Assembly (NCBI RefSeq): GCF_000407545.1
Contig: NZ_ASWH01000001.1
Span: 2,433,501-2,497,500 of the forward strand
DNA from: Enterococcus gilvus ATCC BAA-350
GTDB taxonomy: Bacteria; Bacillota; Bacilli; Lactobacillales; Enterococcaceae
Direction: 5' to 3'
Length of the DNA stretch: 64,000 bases
The notes under the pieces were generated by a model. That model saw nothing but the letters and a program-made list of their open reading frames with translations, did not search any database and was not told where the DNA came from. A program made the position numbers and the translations under genes. Shown here piece by piece: positions 24,685-33,092 of this stretch. Each line of letters starts with the position of its first letter. Position 1 is the first letter of the stretch.

Positions 24685-25797
24685 TCGCTCTTCCCACAAT
24701 GGCAAAACAATATTTTCAAAAGCAATGGGATCTAGATTGGTCAAGGTAATACCGACTAATCGGATTCCTTTTTCTATTCCGCCGATCTCCTCCCAAATCA
24801 AACTCGCTTGAGAAAACAATTCTTCTTTTTTATCTATGTAATAAGGCAGCGTCACGCGCCGTGTCACGGTCGTATAATCTGTATAGCGAATCTTCAGTAC
24901 CACTGTTTTTCCGTGGCGCTGTACGCGCCGCAGGGATTCTTCCACCTTCTCCGCCAACTGACGCAGTTGACTTAAGACTTCATCCTCCGTGGATAGCGGA
25001 CGACCATAGGTATGCTCTTTTCCCACGGATTTTCGCTCACGGGTAATGTGAACTGGCGAATCATGGATTCCACGCACCTTCCGATACAAGGAATAGCCCA
25101 TCTTCCCAAATTCTTGGATCAGAAACATCTCACTCTTTTCGTAGAGGTCTCCACCTGTAAAGATTCCCAACTCATTCATTTTAGGAACAGTCTTTTTCCC
25201 GACCCCGTGAAATTTTTCGATCGGCAATCGCTTCAGAAAAACCACAGACTCTTCAGGTGAAATAACGGTCATGCCCTTTGGTTTCTGATAATCAGAAGCC
25301 AGCTTCGCTAAAAATTTATTGTAGCTGACTCCTGCCGAACAAGTCAGTTGCAGCTCCTGCAAGATATCCTGCTGGAGCAAACGCGCGATTTTGATGGCCG
25401 AGCGGATGTCCATTTTATTTTCTGTGACATCCAGATATGCCTCATCGATCGAGACAGGCTCAATAATATCCGTGTAACGGTGGAAAATTTCCCGTACCTG
25501 ATGCGAGACAGCCCGATACTTTTCATGATCGCCTGGCTTAAAAATAGCCTGTGGGCATAATTCGAAGGCCTTCTGCGCACTCATGGCTGAGTGGATACCG
25601 TAGATTCGCGCTTTGTAGTTCGCCGTCGTCACGACCCCTTTGCCGCCTGTGTCCGAAGGGTGGCGAGCAATCACCAGCGGATGCTTCGCCAGCTCAGGAT
25701 CATCCCGCTCTTCTACCGAGGCAAAAAAAGCATCCATATCCATGTGAATGATTTTTCTCGATGTATCATTTTTCAATGGAAAAACCAATTCTGCCAT
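24676..25797 (-). CDS. dinB: DNA polymerase IV (Y-family, translesion)
   Basis: A 373-residue Y-family polymerase that copies past damaged bases. The catalytic residues are in HMDMDAFFASVEER (Asp and Glu near residues 20-30) and PVSIDEAYLDVTE (Asp-Glu near 115). Helix-hairpin-helix elements (EKFHGVGKKTV, MNELGIFTGGDL) and the little-finger domain follow. A GTG lies three codons upstream, but the ATG at 25797 is better placed after GGGGG. A LexA box sits inside its promoter, so it belongs to the SOS regulon. The stop lies inside the end of nrdG. Confidence 0.96.
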   Translation of the reverse strand: MAELVFPLKNDTSRKIIHMDMDAFFASVEERDDPELAKHPLVIARHPSDTGGKGVVTTANYKARIYGIHSAMSAQKAFELCPQAIFKPGDHEKYRAVSHQVREIFHRYTDIIEPVSIDEAYLDVTENKMDIRSAIKIARLLQQDILQELQLTCSAGVSYNKFLAKLASDYQKPKGMTVISPEESVVFLKRLPIEKFHGVGKKTVPKMNELGIFTGGDLYEKSEMFLIQEFGKMGYSLYRKVRGIHDSPVHITRERKSVGKEHTYGRPLSTEDEVLSQLRQLAEKVEESLRRVQRHGKTVVLKIRYTDYTTVTRRVTLPYYIDKKEELFSQASLIWEEIGGIEKGIRLVGITLTNLDPIAFENIVLPLWEERSD

Positions 25798-25835
25798 CGT
25801 ACACACCCCCTTTAGTCGTAAAAATCTTCCCCCTC

Positions 25836-25864
25836 ATTATAACCGAACGTTTGTTCAGAGACAA
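25836..25864 (-). promoter_or_regulatory. dinB promoter with embedded LexA (DinR) box
   Basis: On the minus strand TTGTCT (25859-25864) is 17 bp from TATAAT (25836-25841). The spacer contains GAAC-AAAC-GTTCG (about 25844-25856), matching the Gram-positive LexA/DinR core CGAACnnnnGTTC in its inverted reading. Bound LexA would block the promoter. Confidence 0.88.
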
Positions 25865-25925
25865 TCAATCCTGCTGAAAGTTAAAAGACGTTAAGAAGGC
25901 TCGTTGATTGTCGGATTCTTTTCTC

Positions 25926-25962
25926 AAAAAAAGTCCTTCTTCCAAAGTACGGAAAAAGGACT
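25926..25962 (-). terminator. Terminator of the Phd-like gene
   Basis: AGTCCTTCTTCC (25932-25943) pairs with GGAAAAAGGACT (25951-25962) apart from one mismatch; a U-run follows on the minus strand. Confidence 0.8.
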
Positions 25963-25981
25963 GTTGTCTTCCTATGAGTGT

Positions 25982-26512
25982 TTAACGTTCGATTAGATTT
26001 ACTTTGCGGATCATTAGTTTGTCGGCAGAGCCTCGTTGGAACTCTTGAGGTTCTCCGAAGATTTCGGCATAAATAACTTTGTTGTGTTCGCGACGGCGAA
26101 GCTGGTAAATGATTTTCCCTGTATCTTCCAGCTCTTTCATCATTTCAGTCACACCGCCAAAGCCGGTCTTCTTGGTGATAAATCCTGTCGCTACCATTCG
26201 CTCATCCAGGTAACGGGCAGAAATGACAGAGCCCTTCGCCAAAGTAGTTCTCAAGGCGGTCGCCAATTCTTCTAGTTCTTCAGGAACGGGCAATTCACGT
26301 TCTACTGGTTGGTACAAGGTATCCCGTAAGGTGTTCAGCTCCTCTACCAACGCTTCATATTGTTCCTTTGTCAGCATGACGCCAGCAATTTTTTCACGGT
26401 TGAAAATATAAACCCCTGTCTCTGCTTTTCGAGCTTGAGCAAAAACATCCATTGGCGATTTTTTTACTTCTGTAATGGAAGATGTCGGAACATCTAATTT
26501 TCTTAACCCCAT
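25982..26512 (-). CDS. Phd/YefM-like (prevent-host-death fold) protein, no partner toxin
   Basis: A 176-residue protein whose N-terminal half resembles Phd/YefM antitoxins: a short beta-rich start, then SPMDVFAQARKAETGVYIFN and KIAGVMLTKEQYEALVEEL, the usual Phd spacing of helix, strand and helix. Unlike the usual 75-95-residue antitoxins it has a C-terminal half of about 90 residues (LAKGSVISARYLDERMVATG, then FGGVTEMMKELEDTGKIIYQ) that could be a winged-helix or dimer domain. No toxin gene lies on either side. AGGAGG precedes the ATG. It may be a DNA-binding regulator rather than an antitoxin; this is inference. Confidence 0.65.
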   Translation of the reverse strand: MGLRKLDVPTSSITEVKKSPMDVFAQARKAETGVYIFNREKIAGVMLTKEQYEALVEELNTLRDTLYQPVERELPVPEELEELATALRTTLAKGSVISARYLDERMVATGFITKKTGFGGVTEMMKELEDTGKIIYQLRRREHNKVIYAEIFGEPQEFQRGSADKLMIRKVNLIER

Positions 26513-26682
26513 TCAGCTCTCCTCCTATTTAATAGTCCATCGATTGAAAGAACGAACTTCTATTTTTAGTTGTTTTACATTCTATTCACCCACGAATGTA
26601 CAAAAAGATGCAAAATAGAACGGCATCCTCAACGTAGTCTTCATCATTATAGCATAACCTATCTTGAAGAAAAATCTTCACC

Positions 26683-27720
26683 TCAGTTTCCTCTTGGAGA
26701 AGTGTTGTAGGCCTGATACCTTTCTTGGATCAACAAGGAAGATTTTAAATTGGGGGTCAGCGTTAAGGAGGCTGAATGGACCGAAGAGAAGATTTCCTTT
26801 AACGCAAAAGCCAATTCATCCAGCTGGCAATTAGTCAAAAACGGCAATCGTCGTTTAAATTCTTTGGCTATGATAAAGAAATGATCGCTCACCGTATCCC
26901 CGCGCCATTTCAAATTGAAGAGCGTCAGCGGCAGCCCTTGATAAACCCCTAAAAATAAATCAAACAATTTAGCAGCCAGCAGCTCCTCCGTAGTGCCGGA
27001 TTCTTCTATAAATACTTCTTCAATAATGGCACATGCCTCCTGCACCTCCTGATACAAGCTGCTCCGCTGCTGCTGATGGGACCTGTAAAGATCAAGATAG
27101 TTGTCGAAATGATGCCTAAGATAATCAAAATAGAAATATTCCGCCAATGGCGACTCCACTCCGAACTGACTGCGGAAGTCTTCTAACTGTTCCCCCGCAA
27201 AAAACGCCGCTTTCTCAATGGAGGGGAGGGACCGATTTAAATAATAGTGCGCCAGTTGATCATACATTTCCTGTTCCTCAAAAGAGTAGAAATCTCGTAA
27301 ATAGCGTAACTGCAGCAGCACGATCAGTGCAGGCTCGCCCGCTACCTCTCCCGATCGGTGATTCACAGAAATATTCAAATGAAGGATCTGCTTGTTCAAG
27401 CGTCTTAGCTTGGAATAGCTGCTTTTGGTATCCCCGTCATTCCAAAGATAGCCTCGAAATAGTTGAAATCGCGGATCTGCGCGGATCAATTTACGGCAGA
27501 GTCCTAAATAATTCGGCTCGGACTGCCAGTTGATTTGCCAAATCTTCTCTTTTATTAAGAAATTTTTCTGTCGCAGCTCCTCTATGTCCCGTGAGATCGT
27601 TTTTCTGCTCACGGTCATTTTCTCAGCCAGCTCTGTGACTGAATAGCGACTGTATTGAATCCATTCTAACAATTGCAATTGCCGTTGACATTTTTTTCTC
27701 GTGATAAATTCCCAGATCAT
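26683..27720 (-). CDS. Helix-turn-helix transcriptional regulator (Mga/DeoR-like N-terminus)
   Basis: A protein of about 345 residues with an N-terminal HTH (YSVTELAEKMTVSRKTISRD, about residues 26-45), as in Mga/AtxA or DeoR-type regulators, followed by about 290 residues of mostly helical sequence without an evident enzyme or phosphotransfer motif. The start is uncertain: the frame is open to a TTG at 27795, and a GTG at 27729 or the ATG at 27720 follow a weak GGGG/GAGTG sequence. It lies downstream of copB on the same strand but after that operon's terminator, so it is probably separate. Its targets are unknown. Confidence 0.7.
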   Translation of the reverse strand: MIWEFITRKKCQRQLQLLEWIQYSRYSVTELAEKMTVSRKTISRDIEELRQKNFLIKEKIWQINWQSEPNYLGLCRKLIRADPRFQLFRGYLWNDGDTKSSYSKLRRLNKQILHLNISVNHRSGEVAGEPALIVLLQLRYLRDFYSFEEQEMYDQLAHYYLNRSLPSIEKAAFFAGEQLEDFRSQFGVESPLAEYFYFDYLRHHFDNYLDLYRSHQQQRSSLYQEVQEACAIIEEVFIEESGTTEELLAAKLFDLFLGVYQGLPLTLFNLKWRGDTVSDHFFIIAKEFKRRLPFLTNCQLDELAFALKEIFSSVHSASLTLTPNLKSSLLIQERYQAYNTSPRGN

Positions 27721-27803
27721 GCGCCACACTCTTTCCCCGTCAAATAAACTCCTTTCTTTAAACATAGCACAATCTAAGCCGCAGAAGTTTCTCAACTTTT
27801 TTC

Positions 27804-27836
27804 AAAAAATAAAAACGCCTGAATACTCAGACGTTT
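27804..27836 (-). terminator. Terminator of the copYZAB operon
   Basis: AAACGcCTGA (27813-27822) pairs around one mismatch with TCAGaCGTTT (27827-27836), with a U-rich tail on the minus strand. The hairpin overlaps the copB stop codon. Confidence 0.75.
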
Positions 27837-29935
27837 AAAGTCATCGCATTGATCGCGACGATGATCGTACTTAGTGACATTAAAATGGCACCCACTGCTG
27901 GACTCAAAAGGATTCCGATAGGGGCTAGAACACCCGCAGCCAATGGGATCGCGAGAATATTGTAGCCTGCGCCCCACCAAAGATTTTGGATCATTTTACT
28001 GTGGGTCTTTTTAGCTAAACGGACAAATTTCAAAATATCCTGTAAATTACTGTTGGTCAGCACGACATCTGCCGAATCAATGGCGATATCGGTTCCTGCG
28101 CCGATCGCCATTCCGATCGTGGCTCTGGCAAGAGCCGGGGCATCATTTATCCCGTCGCCGACCATCATGACTTTTTTCCCTTTATCCGTGTACTGTTTGA
28201 TGATTTTCTCTTTATCATCTGGCAGCAATTCACTATAAAATTCATGGATTCCTAAATAATCAGCTACAGCCTTTGCCGCTGCCTGATTGTCGCCAGTCAG
28301 CATGACCGGTTCGATGCCGCTCTCCCGCAGCTTCGTGATAAAGTCCTGCGCTTGGTCTTTTAGCGTGTCCCCCATTGCAAAGAAGGCGACCAATTGGTCA
28401 TCGATCAATAAGAACGAAATCGTGTTGCCCTGTGCTTGATAATCCTTCAGTTTTTCAGGATCAACCTGCAAGTGACGGTTTTCGATTTCTTTCTGATTTG
28501 CCAAAATAACTTGATGTCCTTCTACTGTGCCGCTTACGCCGACACCCTTTAACGTGGAAACATCTTCTGCTTTGTAAGGGGTGATCGTTTCTGATTTCAA
28601 ATAATTCATAACGCCGACAGCAAGGGGATGGTTCGTTTGACTTTCCAACGCGCCGATATATTTCAACGCCTCTTCTTTGCTCTGGTCGGTCAACACTTCG
28701 ACACCTGTCACCGTGAACTTTCCTTCAGTCAATGTACCAGTCTTATCAAGAAAGACGTAGTCCAATTTGTTTCCCTGCTCCAGCGCTTGACGACTTTTCA
28801 ACAGCAAGCCATTTTTAGCTGCCAATGACGTAGAACGCGCGATCACTAAAGGAATCGCCAATCCTAAGGCATGGGGACAGGCAATGACAAAGACTGTCAC
28901 CATACGATCCAGCGCCTGCGGCAAGTCTGCCACGAAGAGCCAAGCGATGAAGGTTAAAATACCAGCGGCCAACGCAATGTAGAACAACCATTTGGCGACC
29001 TTATCAGAGATCGATTCTAATTTTGATTTCTCCTGCTGGGCTTCCTTCACCATCGTCATGACTTTGGCTAAGTACCCATCTTCTCCTGTCCCTGTAACCT
29101 TCAGTTGAATGGTGCCGTCGCCATTGACGGACCCGCCAATGACAGTATCACCGACTTGCTTCTGAACGCCTTTTGATTCCCCCGTCACGGCGGACTCATC
29201 AACGATCGTAGCACCCTCGATGACCTCGCCGTCCGTCGGCATCTTATCACCCGCACGAACGAGCAAGTGATCGCCTGCGTGAATATCCTGCAGTTTCACT
29301 TTTTTCGCAGTACCATCTGCCTCGATCTTCGTCACTTCATCCGGCAGTAATTCAGCCAGCTTTTTTAAGGCGTTACTTGCATTCGAAACAGCGCTCATTT
29401 CTACCCAATGCCCTAACAGCATGATCACGATCAAGGTCGCTAATTCCCAGAAAAAGTCCATCACGTGTTCGTGGGGATTGAGTTTGTTCACGACAAAGGA
29501 GTACAAACTGTAGATATACGCAACGGAGATCCCCATTGCGATCAAGGTCATCATGGCGGGGCTCTTCATTTTCAGCTCCATTTTAGCGCCGCTGAGGAAA
29601 GGCTGACCGCCATAAATAAAGAGAACCGTCGCCAAAATCAATACGACCCACTCCGATCCTGGAAAAGTGAATTGAAACGGCAATTGTATCCCCATCATTG
29701 GGGAAAGAACGATGATAGGGATCGACAAAACAAGCGAGAGCCAAAACTTTTGTTTGAAATTCCCCATATGCATCGAATGGTCCATACCGCCGCCCATATC
29801 ATGGTGCTCATGACCATCCATTCCATGATTCATCTCGTGATGATCGTGCCCCTCCATTGCATGATCCATATGTTGGTGATCATACATCGACGGGTCCTTT
29901 TTCATCGATTCATCCATTTTTTCTCCTTGCTTCAT
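27827..29935 (-). CDS. copB: Copper-exporting P-type ATPase CopB
   Basis: A 702-residue P1B-type ATPase that pumps copper out across the membrane. The N-terminus is rich in His, Met and Asp (repeated HDHHEM, GHEHHDM and DHSMHMG between about residues 20 and 58) instead of an HMA domain. The ion motif is CPH (VIACPHALGLAIPL), which marks the CopB group, against CPC in CopA. Other motifs are VTGES, DKTGTLTEG, TNHPLAVG and [17 protein letters not shown] lies 8 nt before the ATG. It is the last gene of copYZAB, 66 nt after copA. Confidence 0.96.
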   Translation of the reverse strand: MKQGEKMDESMKKDPSMYDHQHMDHAMEGHDHHEMNHGMDGHEHHDMGGGMDHSMHMGNFKQKFWLSLVLSIPIIVLSPMMGIQLPFQFTFPGSEWVVLILATVLFIYGGQPFLSGAKMELKMKSPAMMTLIAMGISVAYIYSLYSFVVNKLNPHEHVMDFFWELATLIVIMLLGHWVEMSAVSNASNALKKLAELLPDEVTKIEADGTAKKVKLQDIHAGDHLLVRAGDKMPTDGEVIEGATIVDESAVTGESKGVQKQVGDTVIGGSVNGDGTIQLKVTGTGEDGYLAKVMTMVKEAQQEKSKLESISDKVAKWLFYIALAAGILTFIAWLFVADLPQALDRMVTVFVIACPHALGLAIPLVIARSTSLAAKNGLLLKSRQALEQGNKLDYVFLDKTGTLTEGKFTVTGVEVLTDQSKEEALKYIGALESQTNHPLAVGVMNYLKSETITPYKAEDVSTLKGVGVSGTVEGHQVILANQKEIENRHLQVDPEKLKDYQAQGNTISFLLIDDQLVAFFAMGDTLKDQAQDFITKLRESGIEPVMLTGDNQAAAKAVADYLGIHEFYSELLPDDKEKIIKQYTDKGKKVMMVGDGINDAPALARATIGMAIGAGTDIAIDSADVVLTNSNLQDILKFVRLAKKTHSKMIQNLWWGAGYNILAIPLAAGVLAPIGILLSPAVGAILMSLSTIIVAINAMTLNV

Positions 29936-30001
29936 CTCAACGACCTCCTACATCATTTCATCTGATGCGTCCTTTTAGTTATTTCTAACCAAAAAGACGA
30001 C

Positions 30002-32176
30002 TTATATTTTTTTCTGATTCAAGCTGAGCGAGTTCAGCAATACACTGACCGAACTAAAGGCCATCGCACCGCCGGCAATGATAGGATTCAAAAAGCCCAC
30101 TGCGGCAAAGGGAATCCCGATCACGTTGTATAGAAACGCCCAGAATAAATTTTGTTTGATCTTTCTTAGTGTTATTTTGGATAGACGAATACTTTTCTCA
30201 ACGGATAAAAGATCACTGTTCATCAAGGTTATGTCCGCTGTCTCCATCGCAATATCTGTTCCGCTGCCCATCGCGATGCCGATATCCGCCAAGGCTAAAG
30301 CTGGTGCATCGTTGATCCCATCGCCAACCATCCCTACAGATTCGCCTTTTGTCTGTAATTCTTTGACAACTTGCGCTTTATCCTCCGGCAAGACTTCTGC
30401 CACGATATCTGATGCAGCTAACCCCACCTGTTCACCAATGTAGCGTGCGGTCTGCGGGTTGTCGCCTGTCAGCATTTTCACGGTGATCCCTGATTCCTGC
30501 ATTGCCGCAATGGCTGCTTTTGAGGAGGATTTTATCTGATCTGTCACTGAGATCATGGCAAGGACCTTCGCGTGATCCGTCAAGAACATCACTGTCTTTC
30601 CTTCTGCTTCCAACGCTAGCACACGTTCTTCATCAAATAAAATATTTCGCTCACGGACACCCCGCGTAGACCCGACAAAATAAGCCTTCCCGTTGATCAC
30701 ACCTGTGACACCTTGACCAGTCAAGCTTTCAAAAGAATCTACTGGCAGAATCGCCGCCTGATCTTTTCCATAATGATAGATGGCTTTCGCCAAGGGGTGC
30801 TCAGAATACTGCTCCAAGCTTGTTAAATAAGAGAGTGCTTCTGGATCGAAGGCATCAAAATCAGCAACTACTGGTTTTCCTTCAGTGATCGTCCCAGTCT
30901 TATCTAAAACGATCGTTGTCAAATGCGCGATCTTCTCCAGCGCGCCGCCGCCTTTGATCAAGATTCCAGACTTCGCCCCCAGACCCGTTCCTACCATGAT
31001 CGCTGTTGGTGTCGCCAAACCTAAGGCACATGGACACGCGATCACCAAAACAGAAACACTATGAACGATCGCCTGTTGCCAATCTTGTGTGACGAAGCCT
31101 GTGGCTAGCAAGGTGATCAAGGCGATTCCTAGAACCGTTGGGACAAAAACTTTGGAAATTTTATCCGCGATTTGCTGAATCGGTGCTTTTTCTCCTTGCG
31201 CATCTTCCACCATACGAATGATACGAGAAAGAACGGTCATACTGCCGACTTGCGTTGCGGCAAATTGGATACTGCCTGTCGTATTAACGGTGCCGCCAAA
31301 CACTTGATCTTCTGCTTGCTTATCGACCGGCAAACTTTCGCCAGTCAGCATGCTTTCATCGATAGTGGTTTGGCCGCTGAGAATTTTTCCATCTACGGGA
31401 ATCTGTTCTCCGGGACGAACACGCACAACGTCGTCTGTTTGCACCTCTTCGATCGGTACTTCTTTCTCTTCACCGTTGACGATCACTGTGGCTGTCTTCG
31501 CCTGCAAGCTCATTAATTGTTTGATCGCATCACTGGTTTTTGTCTTCGCTTTTTGCTCCAAATATTTCCCCAGCAAGATCAAGGTGATGATCATGCCGCT
31601 GCTTTCAAAATACAGATCGGAATTATAAGGATTGAAGAAGCCGTTATAGACACTCAAGGCAAAGGCCGCGGTCGTGCCCATTGCTACCAGCACGTCCATA
31701 TTCGGCGCTTTTGTCTTTAACGCATGATAGGCACCGCGATAAAAACGCTGCCCAACACCAAACTGCACCGGTGTCACTAAGATCAATTGAACCAGCGGCA
31801 GATGCAGAAAATGTACCCAGTTCCCGTGACTGCCCAGAAGCATCGCGATCATTGCGATCATCAATGGCGCTGTCAAAAGAGCACTCACGAGCAAATCACG
31901 TTTCATCTTCTTCAGATACGCAGCTTTTTCCTGTTCGATTTTTTGTTTATGGGCGTCATCAAAGAGTATCGCACCGTACCCGATGGCTTCTACTCGTTGG
32001 ATCAACTGTTCCGCTGTTAGATTATCGGCAAATTGGACCGTGGCCTTTTCAGTCGCCAAATTCACATTCGCTTCCAGCACACCCTCAGTGGCCTTTAATT
32101 CTTTCTCCACGCGGGCAGAACAGTTGGCACAGGTCATGCCAGTGATCGCGAATGTTTCTACTGTTGCGTCTGCCAA
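30002..32176 (-). CDS. copA: Copper-translocating P-type ATPase CopA
   Basis: A 724-residue P1B-1 ATPase for Cu(I). It has one N-terminal metal-binding HMA domain ([15 protein letters not shown], residues 13-27), the membrane motif [15 protein letters not shown], the actuator loop LTGES, the phosphorylation site DKTGTITEG, the SEHPLAK motif and [14 protein letters not shown]. The start is TTG immediately after the copZ stop, with GAGGTG 6 nt upstream inside the end of copZ, so translation is tightly coupled. In the E. hirae system CopA was proposed for uptake, but the motifs are those of exporters. Confidence 0.97.
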   Translation of the reverse strand: MADATVETFAITGMTCANCSARVEKELKATEGVLEANVNLATEKATVQFADNLTAEQLIQRVEAIGYGAILFDDAHKQKIEQEKAAYLKKMKRDLLVSALLTAPLMIAMIAMLLGSHGNWVHFLHLPLVQLILVTPVQFGVGQRFYRGAYHALKTKAPNMDVLVAMGTTAAFALSVYNGFFNPYNSDLYFESSGMIITLILLGKYLEQKAKTKTSDAIKQLMSLQAKTATVIVNGEEKEVPIEEVQTDDVVRVRPGEQIPVDGKILSGQTTIDESMLTGESLPVDKQAEDQVFGGTVNTTGSIQFAATQVGSMTVLSRIIRMVEDAQGEKAPIQQIADKISKVFVPTVLGIALITLLATGFVTQDWQQAIVHSVSVLVIACPCALGLATPTAIMVGTGLGAKSGILIKGGGALEKIAHLTTIVLDKTGTITEGKPVVADFDAFDPEALSYLTSLEQYSEHPLAKAIYHYGKDQAAILPVDSFESLTGQGVTGVINGKAYFVGSTRGVRERNILFDEERVLALEAEGKTVMFLTDHAKVLAMISVTDQIKSSSKAAIAAMQESGITVKMLTGDNPQTARYIGEQVGLAASDIVAEVLPEDKAQVVKELQTKGESVGMVGDGINDAPALALADIGIAMGSGTDIAMETADITLMNSDLLSVEKSIRLSKITLRKIKQNLFWAFLYNVIGIPFAAVGFLNPIIAGGAMAFSSVSVLLNSLSLNQKKI

Positions 32177-32386
32177 TTAAATCACCTCAGTTTCATACCC
32201 TGCTTCGGTCACTGCGGCAGCGATTTGTTCTGCTGAAACCTTTGCTTCGTCAAATTTCACCACACCTTGGTTCTTTTTCAAGTGGATCTTTACTTTATCG
32301 ATCCCTTCCAATTGGTTGATTGCCTTTTCTACATTTGCTACACAGTGATTGCAGCTCATTCCGTTGATTTCAAATTGTTTTTTCAT
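32177..32386 (-). CDS. copZ: Copper chaperone CopZ
   Basis: A 69-residue HMA-fold chaperone that carries Cu(I) in the cytosol, delivering it to the CopY repressor and the pumps. The metal site is GMSCNHCVANVE (residues 9-20). GGGAG lies about 9 nt before the ATG. Its stop codon abuts the copA start. Confidence 0.96.
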   Translation of the reverse strand: MKKQFEINGMSCNHCVANVEKAINQLEGIDKVKIHLKKNQGVVKFDEAKVSAEQIAAAVTEAGYETEVI

Positions 32387-32435
32387 GTTGATCGTCTCCC
32401 ATTCTAATTGAATTATTTTTTATGGCTGTTGCCAG

Positions 32436-32879
32436 TTAGTCCTTATGATGATTGCATTCACACTGTCCGGGGATACAGTTGCACGCGATTGTATCGACGG
32501 TCTTCTTCTTTACTAATTGTTCCTTGATCTTTTCCACATCTGCCTCCGTCAGTTCCGCTTCTGCAACTAATTCAGCAATGGTTTCGCCGATTCGTTTGGC
32601 ACAAATATGAGAAAAGAGATTCTCTGTCGCACTTTTTACCGTCTCGCCTTCACTGATTGCCGGATAATAAATATACTTTTTCCCTGACTGCTCGGTCCGT
32701 ACCGCTTCTTTTTTTACTAAGCGCCCTAATAACGTCTTGATCGTGGCGGGCTTCCACGCCATCGTCTGACCAAGGATGTCGATGATTTCTTGTGCGGTCG
32801 TGGATTCCTGTGTCCAAATCACTCGCATGATCTCCCACTCGGAATCACTGATCTTTACTGGTGTGATTGTCATAGCCAT
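32436..32879 (-). CDS. copY: Copper-responsive repressor CopY
   Basis: A 147-residue repressor of the BlaI/MecI/CopY family. The winged helix ([15 protein letters not shown] onwards, about residues 10-80) is followed by a dimerisation region, and the C-terminus carries the CxCx4CxC metal site ([10 protein letters not shown]). Zn keeps it on the DNA, while Cu(I) from CopZ replaces Zn and releases it. Two cop boxes lie upstream of the gene, one over the promoter. GAGGTG lies 5 nt before the ATG. It is the first gene of copYZAB. Confidence 0.96.
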   Translation of the reverse strand: MAMTITPVKISDSEWEIMRVIWTQESTTAQEIIDILGQTMAWKPATIKTLLGRLVKKEAVRTEQSGKKYIYYPAISEGETVKSATENLFSHICAKRIGETIAELVAEAELTEADVEKIKEQLVKKKTVDTIACNCIPGQCECNHHKD

Positions 32880-32897
32880 ACACTCACCTCTTTCGTT

Positions 32898-32907
32898 TAC
32901 AATTGTA
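32898..32907. promoter_or_regulatory. cop box 1 (CopY operator)
   Basis: TACAATTGTA matches the CopY operator TACAnnTGTA exactly and lies just downstream of the -10. Confidence 0.9.
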
Positions 32908-32920
32908 ATCTACATCTTTT

Positions 32921-32949
32921 AGTTTACATTTGTAATCGTCATTCGTCAA
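32921..32949 (-). promoter_or_regulatory. copYZAB promoter
   Basis: On the minus strand TTGACG (32944-32949) is 17 bp from TAAACT (32921-32926). Cop box 2 overlaps the -10. Confidence 0.85.
32925..32934. promoter_or_regulatory. cop box 2 (CopY operator)
   Basis: TACATTTGTA matches TACAnnTGTA. Its start lies 27 bp from that of box 1, and two boxes are usual in enterococcal cop promoters. Confidence 0.9.
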
Positions 32950-33047
32950 CTGATACGATAATTTTTTTGTACGGCGAGAAATGAGTGCCCATTAATGCCC
33001 CCTTCTGCAATGAAGCGTGGACCACTTTGAATACCTCTTTTCCCCGC

Positions 33048-33081
33048 AAAAAAAGCTTTGTGACCACTAGAGCCACAAAGC
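33048..33081 (-). terminator. Terminator of the Cd/Zn ATPase gene
   Basis: GCTTTGTG (33055-33062) pairs with CACAAAGC (33074-33081), and a U-run follows on the minus strand (A residues 33048-33054). Confidence 0.88.
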
Positions 33082-33092
33082 CTGTTCACCTA

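Noticed and set aside
25798-26681. Toxin gene partner for the Phd-like protein
   Set aside because: No open frame of suitable size with a start signal lies on either side of the gene.
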